Source of the DNA: Gammaproteobacteria bacterium
Lineage (GTDB): Bacteria; Pseudomonadota; Gammaproteobacteria; Steroidobacterales; Woeseiaceae
Assembly (NCBI GenBank): GCA_024640305.1
Contig: JAHEFG010000046.1
Span: forward strand, 1 to 64,000
Length of the DNA: 64,000 nucleotides
Reading direction: 5' to 3'
The translations under genes were made by a program, and so were the position numbers. Under the pieces are notes generated by a model. It made no database searches and had not been told where the DNA came from. It saw only the letters and a list, made by a program, of their open reading frames with translations. This document shows, piece by piece, positions 17,050 to 24,769 of the stretch; position 1 is the first letter of the stretch; each line of letters starts with the position of its first letter.

Positions 17050-17723
17050 TCCAGAAGCGTCGGTACAACCCGATCGAAATAACAGCGAGTACCATCCTCG
17101 AGCAAAATCGAATCGTACTCTTCCAGGCCCCCTGCCGCCGGCGTCACGAAGGAGATAACCGTGGCTGATTCCAGACCCGGGCACGGCCGGGTGAATGTCG
17201 CACGCCAACGCATGCGATTGTTGTCAAACAACAGAAGGGCGTTGTTACCGTCCGGGCGCCATTCACTGAATGTGCCCTCCCGAACGAGGCGGAGTGTATT
17301 CCTGGCTGAATCCTTTAGCGTCGGTTCGCCTTGTGACAAGCGCTTTATTTCAGCTGCCTGCTCCTCACTTACCTGCCTTATCTCCAGTTCCCAGGAAACA
17401 TATTGAGCGACGATGGCGATCTGGTAATCGCCACCCTCCTCGAATAGCTTGAGACCACTTCCGGTGCCATGCAGTTCGACGAGACTGCCTACGTAGTCAC
17501 CAGATGAACCTTCGTGAAGGCGCATTTCAAAAACGGCCAGCGATGGCAAATCGCTATGTATGCTCCAGTCGAGCATCCATGGCCCGTGAGTCTCAAACAC
17601 AGCGGTTCGCCCGCTGTCTTCTCCCTCAAACCGCACTCGTTCGGTGTCTGCGGCCGATGCCATACAGCAGTGCATGGCGAACAGGCCGACAACCAATTGG
17701 CAATATCGACTTCTCGTAAACAT
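17046..17723 (-). CDS. Secreted protein of unknown function (possibly DUF6491-like C-terminus)
   Basis: This 225-residue protein has a signal peptide (MFTRSRYCQLVVGLFAMHCC, cleavage near MASAAD). The mature part is beta-rich. Its last third (FSEWRPDGNNALLL, FTRPCPGLESATVISFVT, DSILLEDGTRCYFDRV) has two Cys that could pair and is reminiscent of DUF6491 proteins; this match is from memory of the pattern. The ATG at 17723 follows GGAGCGGG. The gene is monocistronic, and its stop overlaps that of the proline-rich ORF. Confidence 0.7.
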   Translation of the reverse strand: MFTRSRYCQLVVGLFAMHCCMASAADTERVRFEGEDSGRTAVFETHGPWMLDWSIHSDLPSLAVFEMRLHEGSSGDYVGSLVELHGTGSGLKLFEEGGDYQIAIVAQYVSWELEIRQVSEEQAAEIKRLSQGEPTLKDSARNTLRLVREGTFSEWRPDGNNALLLFDNNRMRWRATFTRPCPGLESATVISFVTPAAGGLEEYDSILLEDGTRCYFDRVVPTLLD

Positions 17724-17949
17724 GATCCCGCTCCAAATCGCCACGGCAGATTATTGCAAGACAGAACTCGCAACACTGCCGTTGTAATGGTGCCGAGCCG
17801 TGTCACAAACAATAGGTATTAGTCCCAGTGCCGGCAGCGGAAACAGTGCCCGAAAGATCTTGGCCGCGGAGATCCATTTCTACCGCAGTTTGTGGGAATA
17901 TCGACCTTCCCCAATTTCAGCGGGCCGTGATTCACGGTTAGGAATCAAG

Positions 17950-18693
17950 ATGGATCCAGTGCTAACAGTGATTTCCGTGCAGGGGCTGATCTTCGCCATT
18001 CTGCCAGTGGCTGCCGTCATCGTAATAATGTTGGCCTGGTCCGCGGGCGCCAGAACAGCGATATACGCCACGCTGCGTATGCTGGTCCAGTTGTTGCTCA
18101 TTGGCTATGTGCTCGTTTATATCTTCGAGACAGAGCAGCCCGCATTTGTCCTTGCTGTCCTCCTGGTCATGCTTGGTGCAGCCAGTTGGATCGCTGTGCG
18201 GCCACTGCAGAATAAAAGCCCGCAGATGTATCTCAATTCACTTGGCGCCATAGCCGTCGGCGGTATCCTGACGCTCGCGTTGGTCACCCAGGTGGTGATC
18301 GGTGTTGAACCATGGTTCAGTCCACGCTATGTAGTGCCGCTCTCAGGAATGATCTTCGCTGGCTCAATGAATGCCGTCAGCCTTGCAGCCGAGAGGTTTC
18401 AGTCAGAGCGCAACAGAGGGGCGCCGTATGAAAAGGCGCGGCGAATCGCGTTGCATGCTGCGCTGATACCAATCACCAATACGCTGTTTGCGGTAGGCCT
18501 CGTGGCATTGCCAGGGATGATGACGGGCCAGATATTATCCGGCGTTTCACCTTTAGTGGCAGCGAAATACCAGATCGTCGTTATGACCATGCTGTTCGGT
18601 GCTTCGGGAATTTCGGCGGCCCTTTACCTGGTGTTGGCCAATCGCAGCCTGCGGCATGCGAGCGCAGATCCGGATGCGACAAAGGCCTGGTAA
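17950..18693 (+). CDS. fetB: FetB/YbbM-type ABC permease (UPF0014)
   Basis: This 247-residue inner-membrane protein has about seven hydrophobic segments. It carries the family features RTAIYATLRMLVQLLLIGYVL near the N-terminus, the loop PLSGMIFAGSMNAVSLAAERF and the C-terminal ITNTLFAVGLVALPGMMTGQILSGVSP. In E. coli FetA (ATPase) and FetB (permease) export iron. No ATPase gene lies beside it here, so the partner must be elsewhere or the gene acts alone. The ATG at 17950 is chosen from homology; the frame is open upstream to 17800. Confidence 0.85.
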   Translation: MDPVLTVISVQGLIFAILPVAAVIVIMLAWSAGARTAIYATLRMLVQLLLIGYVLVYIFETEQPAFVLAVLLVMLGAASWIAVRPLQNKSPQMYLNSLGAIAVGGILTLALVTQVVIGVEPWFSPRYVVPLSGMIFAGSMNAVSLAAERFQSERNRGAPYEKARRIALHAALIPITNTLFAVGLVALPGMMTGQILSGVSPLVAAKYQIVVMTMLFGASGISAALYLVLANRSLRHASADPDATKAW

Positions 18694-18724
18694 CAACCCA
18701 TTATTCTTGCGGGTGTTATTCTCT
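18691..18724 (+). terminator. Possible terminator after fetB
   Basis: TAACAACCC (including the fetB stop codon) pairs with GGGTGTTA with one bulged A, an 11-nt loop and a TTCTCT tail. The stem is moderate and the tail imperfect. Confidence 0.4.
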
Positions 18725-18761
18725 ACCGATACAGGAATTACGCCTTGGCAGCAGAGTGACC

Positions 18762-18851
18762 ATGAATAAAACAGTCTTCCTTGTATTTGCAGTACTTGCT
18801 CATCTTCCGGTGTTTGCTGGCGAAGCAGACGTTTTGAATGTGGATTTTTAA
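18762..18851 (+). pseudogene. 29-codon signal-peptide stub, probable gene remnant
   Basis: The reading frame MNKTVFLVFAVLAHLPVFAG followed by EADVLNVDF is a complete Sec signal peptide plus nine mature residues, then TAA. The start GEADV resembles the mature N-terminus of a family of small secreted proteobacterial proteins of about 110-120 residues, so this may be what remains after an internal deletion. Its stop overlaps the next ATG (TAATG), so it could instead serve as a translated leader for the lipoprotein gene. Confidence 0.4.
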
Positions 18852-19531
18852 TGTTGCGCATGATGTTCACGGCGACGCTGTTGTTGCTTGCGGCGTGTTC
18901 CCAACAGCCGGTTGTTAGTGAAGATATGAGTCGCTTCGAGGGCAGCATGCCGGCCAACTTCGGTGGGTCCTGGCAACGAAACTATGCGCGCGACGATGAG
19001 GTGAACGCAGTACTTCGCGACGCCTACAATAGACTTATCCGTACCGTACCGGATCAGCGACGCCCCGCGGGTTCCGGCACGGATCCATCGACATCGAAAC
19101 AAATGGATTCACTGCTGGCGCTGGCCCGCCTCGCCGAACTGATCACCCGCCCGGATGTTTTAACGATCTCTCAAACAAAGCATGAAATCAGCATCGCGAG
19201 AAAGGACGACTTCGCGATGTTGTGTGCCTTCTATGACGGTGTCGCAAAGGCGATCGAAAACGACAACGGTACCGAGATCTGTGGCTGGGATGGCAGCCAG
19301 CTGGTTTCAAATCTTGTGCTGCAGGGCGGGCTGCAAGTTACGCACCGTTTCACGATATCCACGGATGGCCAGCAAATGCGAGTAGTGACGACCGTCTCGT
19401 CCACCACGTCGCGACTTCCGTTTACGCTGCGACGCTTTTACAGCAGATTCGAGCGGCCGACGTCCGGATTCAACTGTATTGAGACGTTCAGCATGAAGCG
19501 CGTGTGCAGTACTACTGAGATTGTGCGATGA
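18851..19531 (+). CDS. Lipoprotein of unknown function
   Basis: This 226-residue protein starts with a lipoprotein signal (MLRMMFTATLLLLAAC, lipobox LAAC, lipidated Cys16). The mature part starts with a Ser/Asp-rich segment and a GSWQRNYARDDEVNAVL helix. The C-terminal half (FTISTDGQQMRVVTTVSS, LPFTLRRFYSRFERP) is beta-rich with paired Cys. No family is recognised. Residue +2 is Ser, which by the E. coli rule directs it to the outer membrane. Its stop overlaps the next start by four bases (ATGA). Confidence 0.75.
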   Translation: MLRMMFTATLLLLAACSQQPVVSEDMSRFEGSMPANFGGSWQRNYARDDEVNAVLRDAYNRLIRTVPDQRRPAGSGTDPSTSKQMDSLLALARLAELITRPDVLTISQTKHEISIARKDDFAMLCAFYDGVAKAIENDNGTEICGWDGSQLVSNLVLQGGLQVTHRFTISTDGQQMRVVTTVSSTTSRLPFTLRRFYSRFERPTSGFNCIETFSMKRVCSTTEIVR

Positions 19532-20628
19532 CCTGGATCGCAGCAGCAGCTCGTACGACACTGGTAGCGAAGATCATCATGCTGCTGATGTGTATTCCGC
19601 TGAGGTTTGCCGGGGCTGAAGCGTTTCTTGTCGAGGATGCCCGTAAGCCATCGGCGCTCAATGTATCTATTGTGGTATTTGATCCGGGCGTTCCTGAGGA
19701 TCTGTCGTTGCACCGCGACCTGCAGGTGTTTCCACAAATCCGCGAGATCGAAGCAATGTTTCTGCCTTTCGTGCTGAGTGAGACGTTGGTGAAGACGGAT
19801 GAGTGGGGTGCGGTCAGGGTGGTGCCCAAGCCAGATGCCGCGGCAGAATTGCTCGTGTCAGGCACCATTTTGAAGTCCGACGGGGAAACCCTGCAACTCA
19901 AAGTGAGTGTCGTCGACGCAAGCGGCCGCGTATGGCTCGATGAAGTATTCGGCGGAGCAGTGACGGATAGCTACGCGACAGGTGGCAACGGGTCTGGTTT
20001 GCCTGGCTATCAACAGCTCTACGATGAAATCGCGGAGCGTCTCCTGCTTGCGCGCACTCAGCTTGAAGAAAAAGAGCTTACGGATATTGTCGAGATTGCG
20101 CTGTTGCGTCATGCCAAAGAGCTCGCTCCATCGGCATTTGGTGACTATTTGAGCGTCGCGGACGATGGCAGGTTCACAATTCGGCGCCTGCCCGCCAGGA
20201 ACGACCCGATGCTTGACAGAATTGAGCGCATACGCGGCGCAGAATACGTGATTACGGATGCTGTGGACGCAAAGTTTCAGGAACTCCATGCAGAGATCGC
20301 GTCGATATACGATCTGTGGCGCGAGTACCGTCGCAAAGTCATCGAATATCAGACAGAAGACGCGAGGCGAGTACAAAGTACGAAGTCGAGTGCGCCGCGA
20401 GGCAGCTACGAAGCGCTCGTGAATCTATACGACAACTACAAGCTGGACAGAATCACGGCACAGGAACAGAACAGTCTGGCGATAGCATTCAGCAACGAAG
20501 TTAGCCCGACCATTGCGGCGATGGAAACCCGGGTCGCCGAGCTCGAAGGCTGGGTCGATGCGCAGTATGCGGAGTGGCATCGGTTGCTGGAAGAGCTATT
20601 CGAAGTTGAGAGCGGGCCGGAGCAGTAG
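19528..20628 (+). CDS. Secreted protein, LpoB/TolB-N-like domain plus coiled coil
   Basis: This 366-residue protein has an N-terminal signal (residues 5-30, cleavage near FAGAEA). Residues about 45-145 have the pattern of a CsgG/LpoB/TolB-N-type alpha-beta domain (WGAVRVVPKPDAAAELLVSG, then LKVSVVDASGRVW). This is pattern recognition only. Residues about 150-250 are mixed; the C-terminal 110 residues are highly charged and helical, probably coiled coil. It is translationally coupled to the upstream lipoprotein, suggesting that both act together in the periplasm or at the outer membrane. Confidence 0.7.
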   Translation: MTWIAAAARTTLVAKIIMLLMCIPLRFAGAEAFLVEDARKPSALNVSIVVFDPGVPEDLSLHRDLQVFPQIREIEAMFLPFVLSETLVKTDEWGAVRVVPKPDAAAELLVSGTILKSDGETLQLKVSVVDASGRVWLDEVFGGAVTDSYATGGNGSGLPGYQQLYDEIAERLLLARTQLEEKELTDIVEIALLRHAKELAPSAFGDYLSVADDGRFTIRRLPARNDPMLDRIERIRGAEYVITDAVDAKFQELHAEIASIYDLWREYRRKVIEYQTEDARRVQSTKSSAPRGSYEALVNLYDNYKLDRITAQEQNSLAIAFSNEVSPTIAAMETRVAELEGWVDAQYAEWHRLLEELFEVESGPEQ

Positions 20629-20737
20629 ATGGGCGCATGCCGACAAAGCCATCCCATGGCCCAATAGAGAGAGTCGGGCGTAAGCGATGAATATCAGCGC
20701 AAGATAAACTTTTAGATAATGTACGTGCTGAGATTGA

Positions 20738-21400
20738 TCACTGTGCAGTTCTTGCCAACCTGTGGCGGTCGACCCAGAAGCCCCAGGCGATTACCAGCCA
20801 CAAAGCCTGGGCCGACCACGCCACGGCCGTAGCCGATGGTGGCGGTGGGCCAAACACATTACCCATATAGATAACGACCAGAAATGCGATGAGGCTCCAG
20901 AAACCGATGGAGCCCACGCGGTTCAGCGCTTTTGTGTGTCGGACGTACAACCAGACACCGGCAGCGAAAAGCAGGAGTTCGAATGACACCGCGAGACCAA
21001 AATTATTCCAGAGGCCGAGCCCGACACGGGGCGAGTCGGAGAGCGTGATCGGCATGTCCGGCCGGTGGGTAATGACGTCAAGGATCCAGTGACTGAGAAC
21101 CAACACGCCAATTACTATTGCTGCTCTTGTTCCTGAACGGCTCAGGAGCTCGTAGACGACCGCGAAAATCGCACCCCATAACAAGATAGCGACCAGGCTG
21201 TGCGAAAACGGGTAGTGCTCAAAATTGAGAGGTGTCATCACGGTTATGCCAGGCTCGATTCGCAGCGTCTCGAGGCCAAGAAGAACCAGGTTGGGCCAGA
21301 TAATATCTGCCAGCTGGCATGCCAGGAAAAGTACTCCCAGCGACACCTGGGGAGCATACTTTTTTGCACCGAGTGCCAGAGCGAAGTGTCCAATAAACAA
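20738..21400 (-). CDS. YdjM-like membrane protein (putative metal-dependent hydrolase)
   Basis: This 220-residue protein has about six hydrophobic segments. His/Asp residues typical of the LexA-regulated YdjM-like group occur in MFIGHFALALGAKKYAP (His5), in LACQLADIIWP, in the FEHYPFSHSLVA helix and in LSHWILDVITHRPDMP. The family is annotated as metal-dependent hydrolase by motif; its reaction is not known. It lies 45 bp after the LysR-type gene on the same strand and may be cotranscribed with it. Confidence 0.8.
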   Translation of the reverse strand: MFIGHFALALGAKKYAPQVSLGVLFLACQLADIIWPNLVLLGLETLRIEPGITVMTPLNFEHYPFSHSLVAILLWGAIFAVVYELLSRSGTRAAIVIGVLVLSHWILDVITHRPDMPITLSDSPRVGLGLWNNFGLAVSFELLLFAAGVWLYVRHTKALNRVGSIGFWSLIAFLVVIYMGNVFGPPPPSATAVAWSAQALWLVIAWGFWVDRHRLARTAQ

Positions 21401-21445
21401 AATTTTTCTCCCGAGAACAGAGCCTGGTGTCGCAATAGTCGTCGG

Positions 21446-22345
21446 TTAATGCGCGTCGAAACCGCGAAAAAACTTCCCAAGTATTTCGAATTCGTCAACG
21501 CGACCGCTGCCTTTTCGCCAGGCAAGACTGATTTTGCGGTGACTGTTTTCGCCAAGTGGATACATGCGCACCCGCGTATTCTTCAGCAGCGTTGAGTCCC
21601 GTGCCATTTCCGGCAGAAATGTAATGCCGAGGTCAGCATCCACCATCTCCACAAGGGTCAGTAAGCTGCTCGCTGCGAATGGTTGCACTTTCTGTGTATT
21701 TCGAATCTTGCAGGCTTCAAGCGCGTGGTCTCTTAGGCAGTGTCCTTCTTCGAGCAGCAAGACGCTATCGGCATCAAGTCTATTGAAGCGGTAATTATCC
21801 GGGTCAACTTTGCTGGTTCCCTCGCGACTGGCCAGGCAAAAGCGATCGTTGAACAATACTTCGGTGTCGACTCCCCGCATTTCCCACGGCAAAGCAAGTA
21901 GCAGTACATCCAGTTCGCCGTCCATCAATCGCTTATAAATCCGATGCGTCTGATCCTCTATCAGGTAAAGGCGCAGGCTTGGGAACTGACGGCGTAGCTT
22001 GGGTAATGCGCGCGGCAGCAAAAAGGGTGCAATCGTCGGAATGACGCCCAGCCTCAGGCTTCCTGTCATCGGTTGTTTTTGTCCGGCCGCCATTTCAACC
22101 AGGCTCTCGACATCGCGAAGGCAGAGTCGGGCCTGTGTCGCTATTTGTTGTCCGGTGGCCGTGATTGTGACGCGCCGATTTGTACGGTCGACAAGCTGGG
22201 TATCGAGCCGGATCTCCAGCTCTTTAATCGCGTTACTAAATGCGGACTGGGATACGTGCACGGCTTCCGCAGCGCGCCCGAAATGCTCAGCTTCAGCGAG
22301 TGCCACAAAGTACTGGAGCTGTTTTGTGCTGGGTAATTGCATCAT
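21446..22345 (-). CDS. oxyR: OxyR-type LysR regulator
   Basis: This 299-residue protein has an N-terminal winged HTH (residues 6-65, FGRAAEAVHVSQSAFSNAI) and a periplasmic-binding-protein-like sensor domain (92-295). The peroxide-sensing pair is intact: Cys203 and Cys212 in EEGHCLRDHALEAC have the same nine-residue spacing as Cys199 and Cys208 in E. coli OxyR. Oxidation by hydrogen peroxide forms the disulfide that switches it on. It is divergent from a peroxiredoxin-glutaredoxin gene, its likely target. Confidence 0.92.
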   Translation of the reverse strand: MMQLPSTKQLQYFVALAEAEHFGRAAEAVHVSQSAFSNAIKELEIRLDTQLVDRTNRRVTITATGQQIATQARLCLRDVESLVEMAAGQKQPMTGSLRLGVIPTIAPFLLPRALPKLRRQFPSLRLYLIEDQTHRIYKRLMDGELDVLLLALPWEMRGVDTEVLFNDRFCLASREGTSKVDPDNYRFNRLDADSVLLLEEGHCLRDHALEACKIRNTQKVQPFAASSLLTLVEMVDADLGITFLPEMARDSTLLKNTRVRMYPLGENSHRKISLAWRKGSGRVDEFEILGKFFRGFDAH

Positions 22346-22441
22346 CTAAAAACTCGAATAAAGTATGCTAATTAAACCATTTTATTTATCACTATTCCAG
22401 ATATATGCTTTGCTGCATCAAATAAATCCTGGAGTAAAAGC
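22346..22441. promoter_or_regulatory. Divergent oxyR / prx-grx control region
   Basis: The region is 96 bp, A/T-rich, and holds both promoters. I could not place a full OxyR tetra-half-site (ATAG-N7-CTAT repeated) with confidence; only partial matches such as ATAAAGTATGCTAAT (22358-22372) appear. The prx-grx ribosome binding site is GGAG at 22432-22435. Confidence 0.6.
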
Positions 22442-23191
22442 ATGTTTAACAACATAGAGGGACAAGCTGTCCCGAAAGTTACATTCAAGACTCGACGCGA
22501 CCATGAATGGGTCGATGTCGCAAGCGACGATATTTTCGCCGGAAAGTCGGTGGTCGTATTTTCGTTGCCTGGGGCGTTTACACCAACCTGCTCATCGTCA
22601 CATGTGCCGCGCTATAACCAGCTTCAGCCGTTGTTTGCGGCACAAGGCATCGATGACGTGATTTGCATATCGGTGAATGATGCATTTGTAATGGATGAGT
22701 GGAAGCGCAGCCAGAATGCAGACCGCGTGAGTTTCCTGCCTGACGGCAACGGCGAATTTACGGATGGCATGGGCCTTCTCGTTGGTAAGGAAGACCTCGG
22801 TTTCGGTAAACGTTCCTGGCGGTACTCAATGCTGGTTCGTGATGGCGTCGTAGAAAAGATGTTCATTGAGCCTGAAGAGCCTGGTGATCCGTTCAGCGTT
22901 TCCGATGCTGATACGATGCTTGCCTACCTCGATCCACAAGCCGAGCGGCCACATGATGTCACTGTATTTTCGCGTTCGGGTTGTCCTTTCTGCGCGCGTG
23001 CCAAAGGCATGCTTGCCGATGCCGGCATCGAGTTTGAGGAGCTTGTTCTCAATCGCGACTACACGGATCGAACGCTGAGAGCTGTTGCCAACGCGACGTC
23101 CTATCCACAGGTATTTGTCGACGGACAGTCCATTGGTGGAGCACAGGATTTGGAGCGCTGGTTGGTGGAGGGCAAGCAACACGCTGCGTAA
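22442..23191 (+). CDS. Peroxiredoxin-glutaredoxin fusion (hybrid Prx5)
   Basis: This 249-residue cytosolic enzyme reduces hydrogen peroxide and alkyl peroxides with glutathione. The Prx5-type domain (1-165) has the peroxidatic Cys50 in [12 protein letters not shown]; the glutaredoxin domain (171-245) has the redox pair CPFC at 181-184 and the glutathione-binding [10 protein letters not shown]. The fusion lets the glutaredoxin regenerate the peroxiredoxin in one chain, as in Haemophilus and Neisseria hybrid Prx5. It is divergent from oxyR, fitting OxyR control. Confidence 0.96.
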   Translation: MFNNIEGQAVPKVTFKTRRDHEWVDVASDDIFAGKSVVVFSLPGAFTPTCSSSHVPRYNQLQPLFAAQGIDDVICISVNDAFVMDEWKRSQNADRVSFLPDGNGEFTDGMGLLVGKEDLGFGKRSWRYSMLVRDGVVEKMFIEPEEPGDPFSVSDADTMLAYLDPQAERPHDVTVFSRSGCPFCARAKGMLADAGIEFEELVLNRDYTDRTLRAVANATSYPQVFVDGQSIGGAQDLERWLVEGKQHAA

Positions 23192-23227
23192 TGTGGCCCA
23201 CTGATATAGCCCCCGGCGACAGGCTGA

Positions 23228-24646
23228 CTACTCGACTTTCGTTTCGTCAGCCTCGTCGGGGGTACTCGCTAAAAGCCTGTGCAAATCGTTAACACCAGCG
23301 TAACCGGCTGTTGAACTCTCAGGGAGATCGCTGAATTTGAAGTTACGCACTACGCCGATTGCGTCCGACTCGGCGTCCAGACCTTCGAGAAGGGCCTCCC
23401 ACTCCGCTCGCTGTTTGGAAGTCAGGCCGTTGCTCCAGAGGGCGTATTCAGCGAGTTCCGGGCCATCAATCACTACCGTTCCGAAGCGCTGTTCCTGAAA
23501 TTCTATGGCTGGCGCAGTCCAGAACGCGAAAAAACTGGCCGGAAGCTTGTTGACATCTTCCCCATTGGTAACGCGATCAGACCAGGTCACGACGCTCGTT
23601 TCGCCGTCATAATCACCATTTGTTGCAAGTGGTTTATCGGGCAGATGCAATGCGACTTGCAGATGAGACGACGACCCGGTTGGAAAAATATCGATATCTA
23701 AAAAAGCATCGATCAGCGACTGTAACTCAATACCGCCTTCTTCATTCAGTTCGATATTACTGCCACCTTCAGCTGCCCAATCGCGGGCCAGGGCCTGTAT
23801 TTTTTCACTGCTTTGCACGAATTTCTCGAACGATTCCGCGTATGACTTCCAGTCGTTGCCGAAAGCGTCCAAAGACGGCGGCAAAGGTTCGTCGCCAGGT
23901 ACGCCCATGCGTGTGGCAAGTCCCCTGGTTATCAATGCCAGCAACATTTCATCATTGTCGTCACTTGCGACGACTGCCCGATATAGTTGCGGCATATCCG
24001 TGGGGCTGAAATACCCCTGGTTCGAGAGGTATTGAATGATTCGAACGAGCAACTCCTCATCATCGTAAACGCCTTTTGGACTGGCTTCCTCCAACCACGT
24101 GAGGAGGAAAATGTTGCGTAAGTCAGCCCGAATTTCGTTATTGATTGCAGCGGTCACTTGCTCAAGATCGCGTGCACCGTCGAACTCCGCTTCTACCCAC
24201 ACGGTCAGAACAAGTAGCAGCCGGTCGATGGCGAGCAGGCCCCTGTCCAATCCGCCGCTGAGCTTCTCGTTGCCGCCAAATTGCTCGGTGTACGAGTACA
24301 AGGCGCCCATCGAGCTTGGCCAATAGTTATACCAGCCGGTTCCGCCGATATCCTGTGGCATCTGCGGACCGAACGCAGCTGAAAACCGCAGCTCGGACTT
24401 CAGATTATCGGGCACTTCAGCTTGATACTCGGCAGCGATACGGCCAATCGTCTCCTTATCGAGCGTGCCGAGTTCACCTTTCTTGCCGGAATCCACCCGT
24501 GTCATCAACTGGCGCTGCAGCTTGTTTTCCTGGGGATGCAGTTCGAGTTCGTAGACCGTGTTTTTACAGCCGCAGAGTAGTAAGAACGACGCCAGCAAGA
24601 AGCCACTGAATGTCTTCCGGACAACCGGGAAACTTGAGAAATGCAT
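23228..24646 (-). CDS. Large lipoprotein of unknown function
   Basis: This 472-residue protein has a lipoprotein signal peptide (SGFLLASFLLLCGC, lipobox LLCGC, lipidated Cys27). The mature part is acidic and mostly helical, with a predicted long insert around residues 230-330. There is a GGTGWYNYWPSSMGALYSY motif near residue 102 and a conserved-looking FFAFWTAPAIEFQEQRFG near 375. No known domain is recognised. It is monocistronic and converges on prx-grx with 36 bp between stops. Confidence 0.75.
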   Translation of the reverse strand: MHFSSFPVVRKTFSGFLLASFLLLCGCKNTVYELELHPQENKLQRQLMTRVDSGKKGELGTLDKETIGRIAAEYQAEVPDNLKSELRFSAAFGPQMPQDIGGTGWYNYWPSSMGALYSYTEQFGGNEKLSGGLDRGLLAIDRLLLVLTVWVEAEFDGARDLEQVTAAINNEIRADLRNIFLLTWLEEASPKGVYDDEELLVRIIQYLSNQGYFSPTDMPQLYRAVVASDDNDEMLLALITRGLATRMGVPGDEPLPPSLDAFGNDWKSYAESFEKFVQSSEKIQALARDWAAEGGSNIELNEEGGIELQSLIDAFLDIDIFPTGSSSHLQVALHLPDKPLATNGDYDGETSVVTWSDRVTNGEDVNKLPASFFAFWTAPAIEFQEQRFGTVVIDGPELAEYALWSNGLTSKQRAEWEALLEGLDAESDAIGVVRNFKFSDLPESSTAGYAGVNDLHRLLASTPDEADETKVE

Positions 24647-24769
24647 GCCACTACTCCGCTGCGTTCAGTATGTCCAATGATAGACCAATAAGAATGTCGC
24701 ATTGCGTAGGCGGATGGCAGAATCCATACTATCCGACCCCTAATGATCGTGACCGGAAGTGGCGCAACC

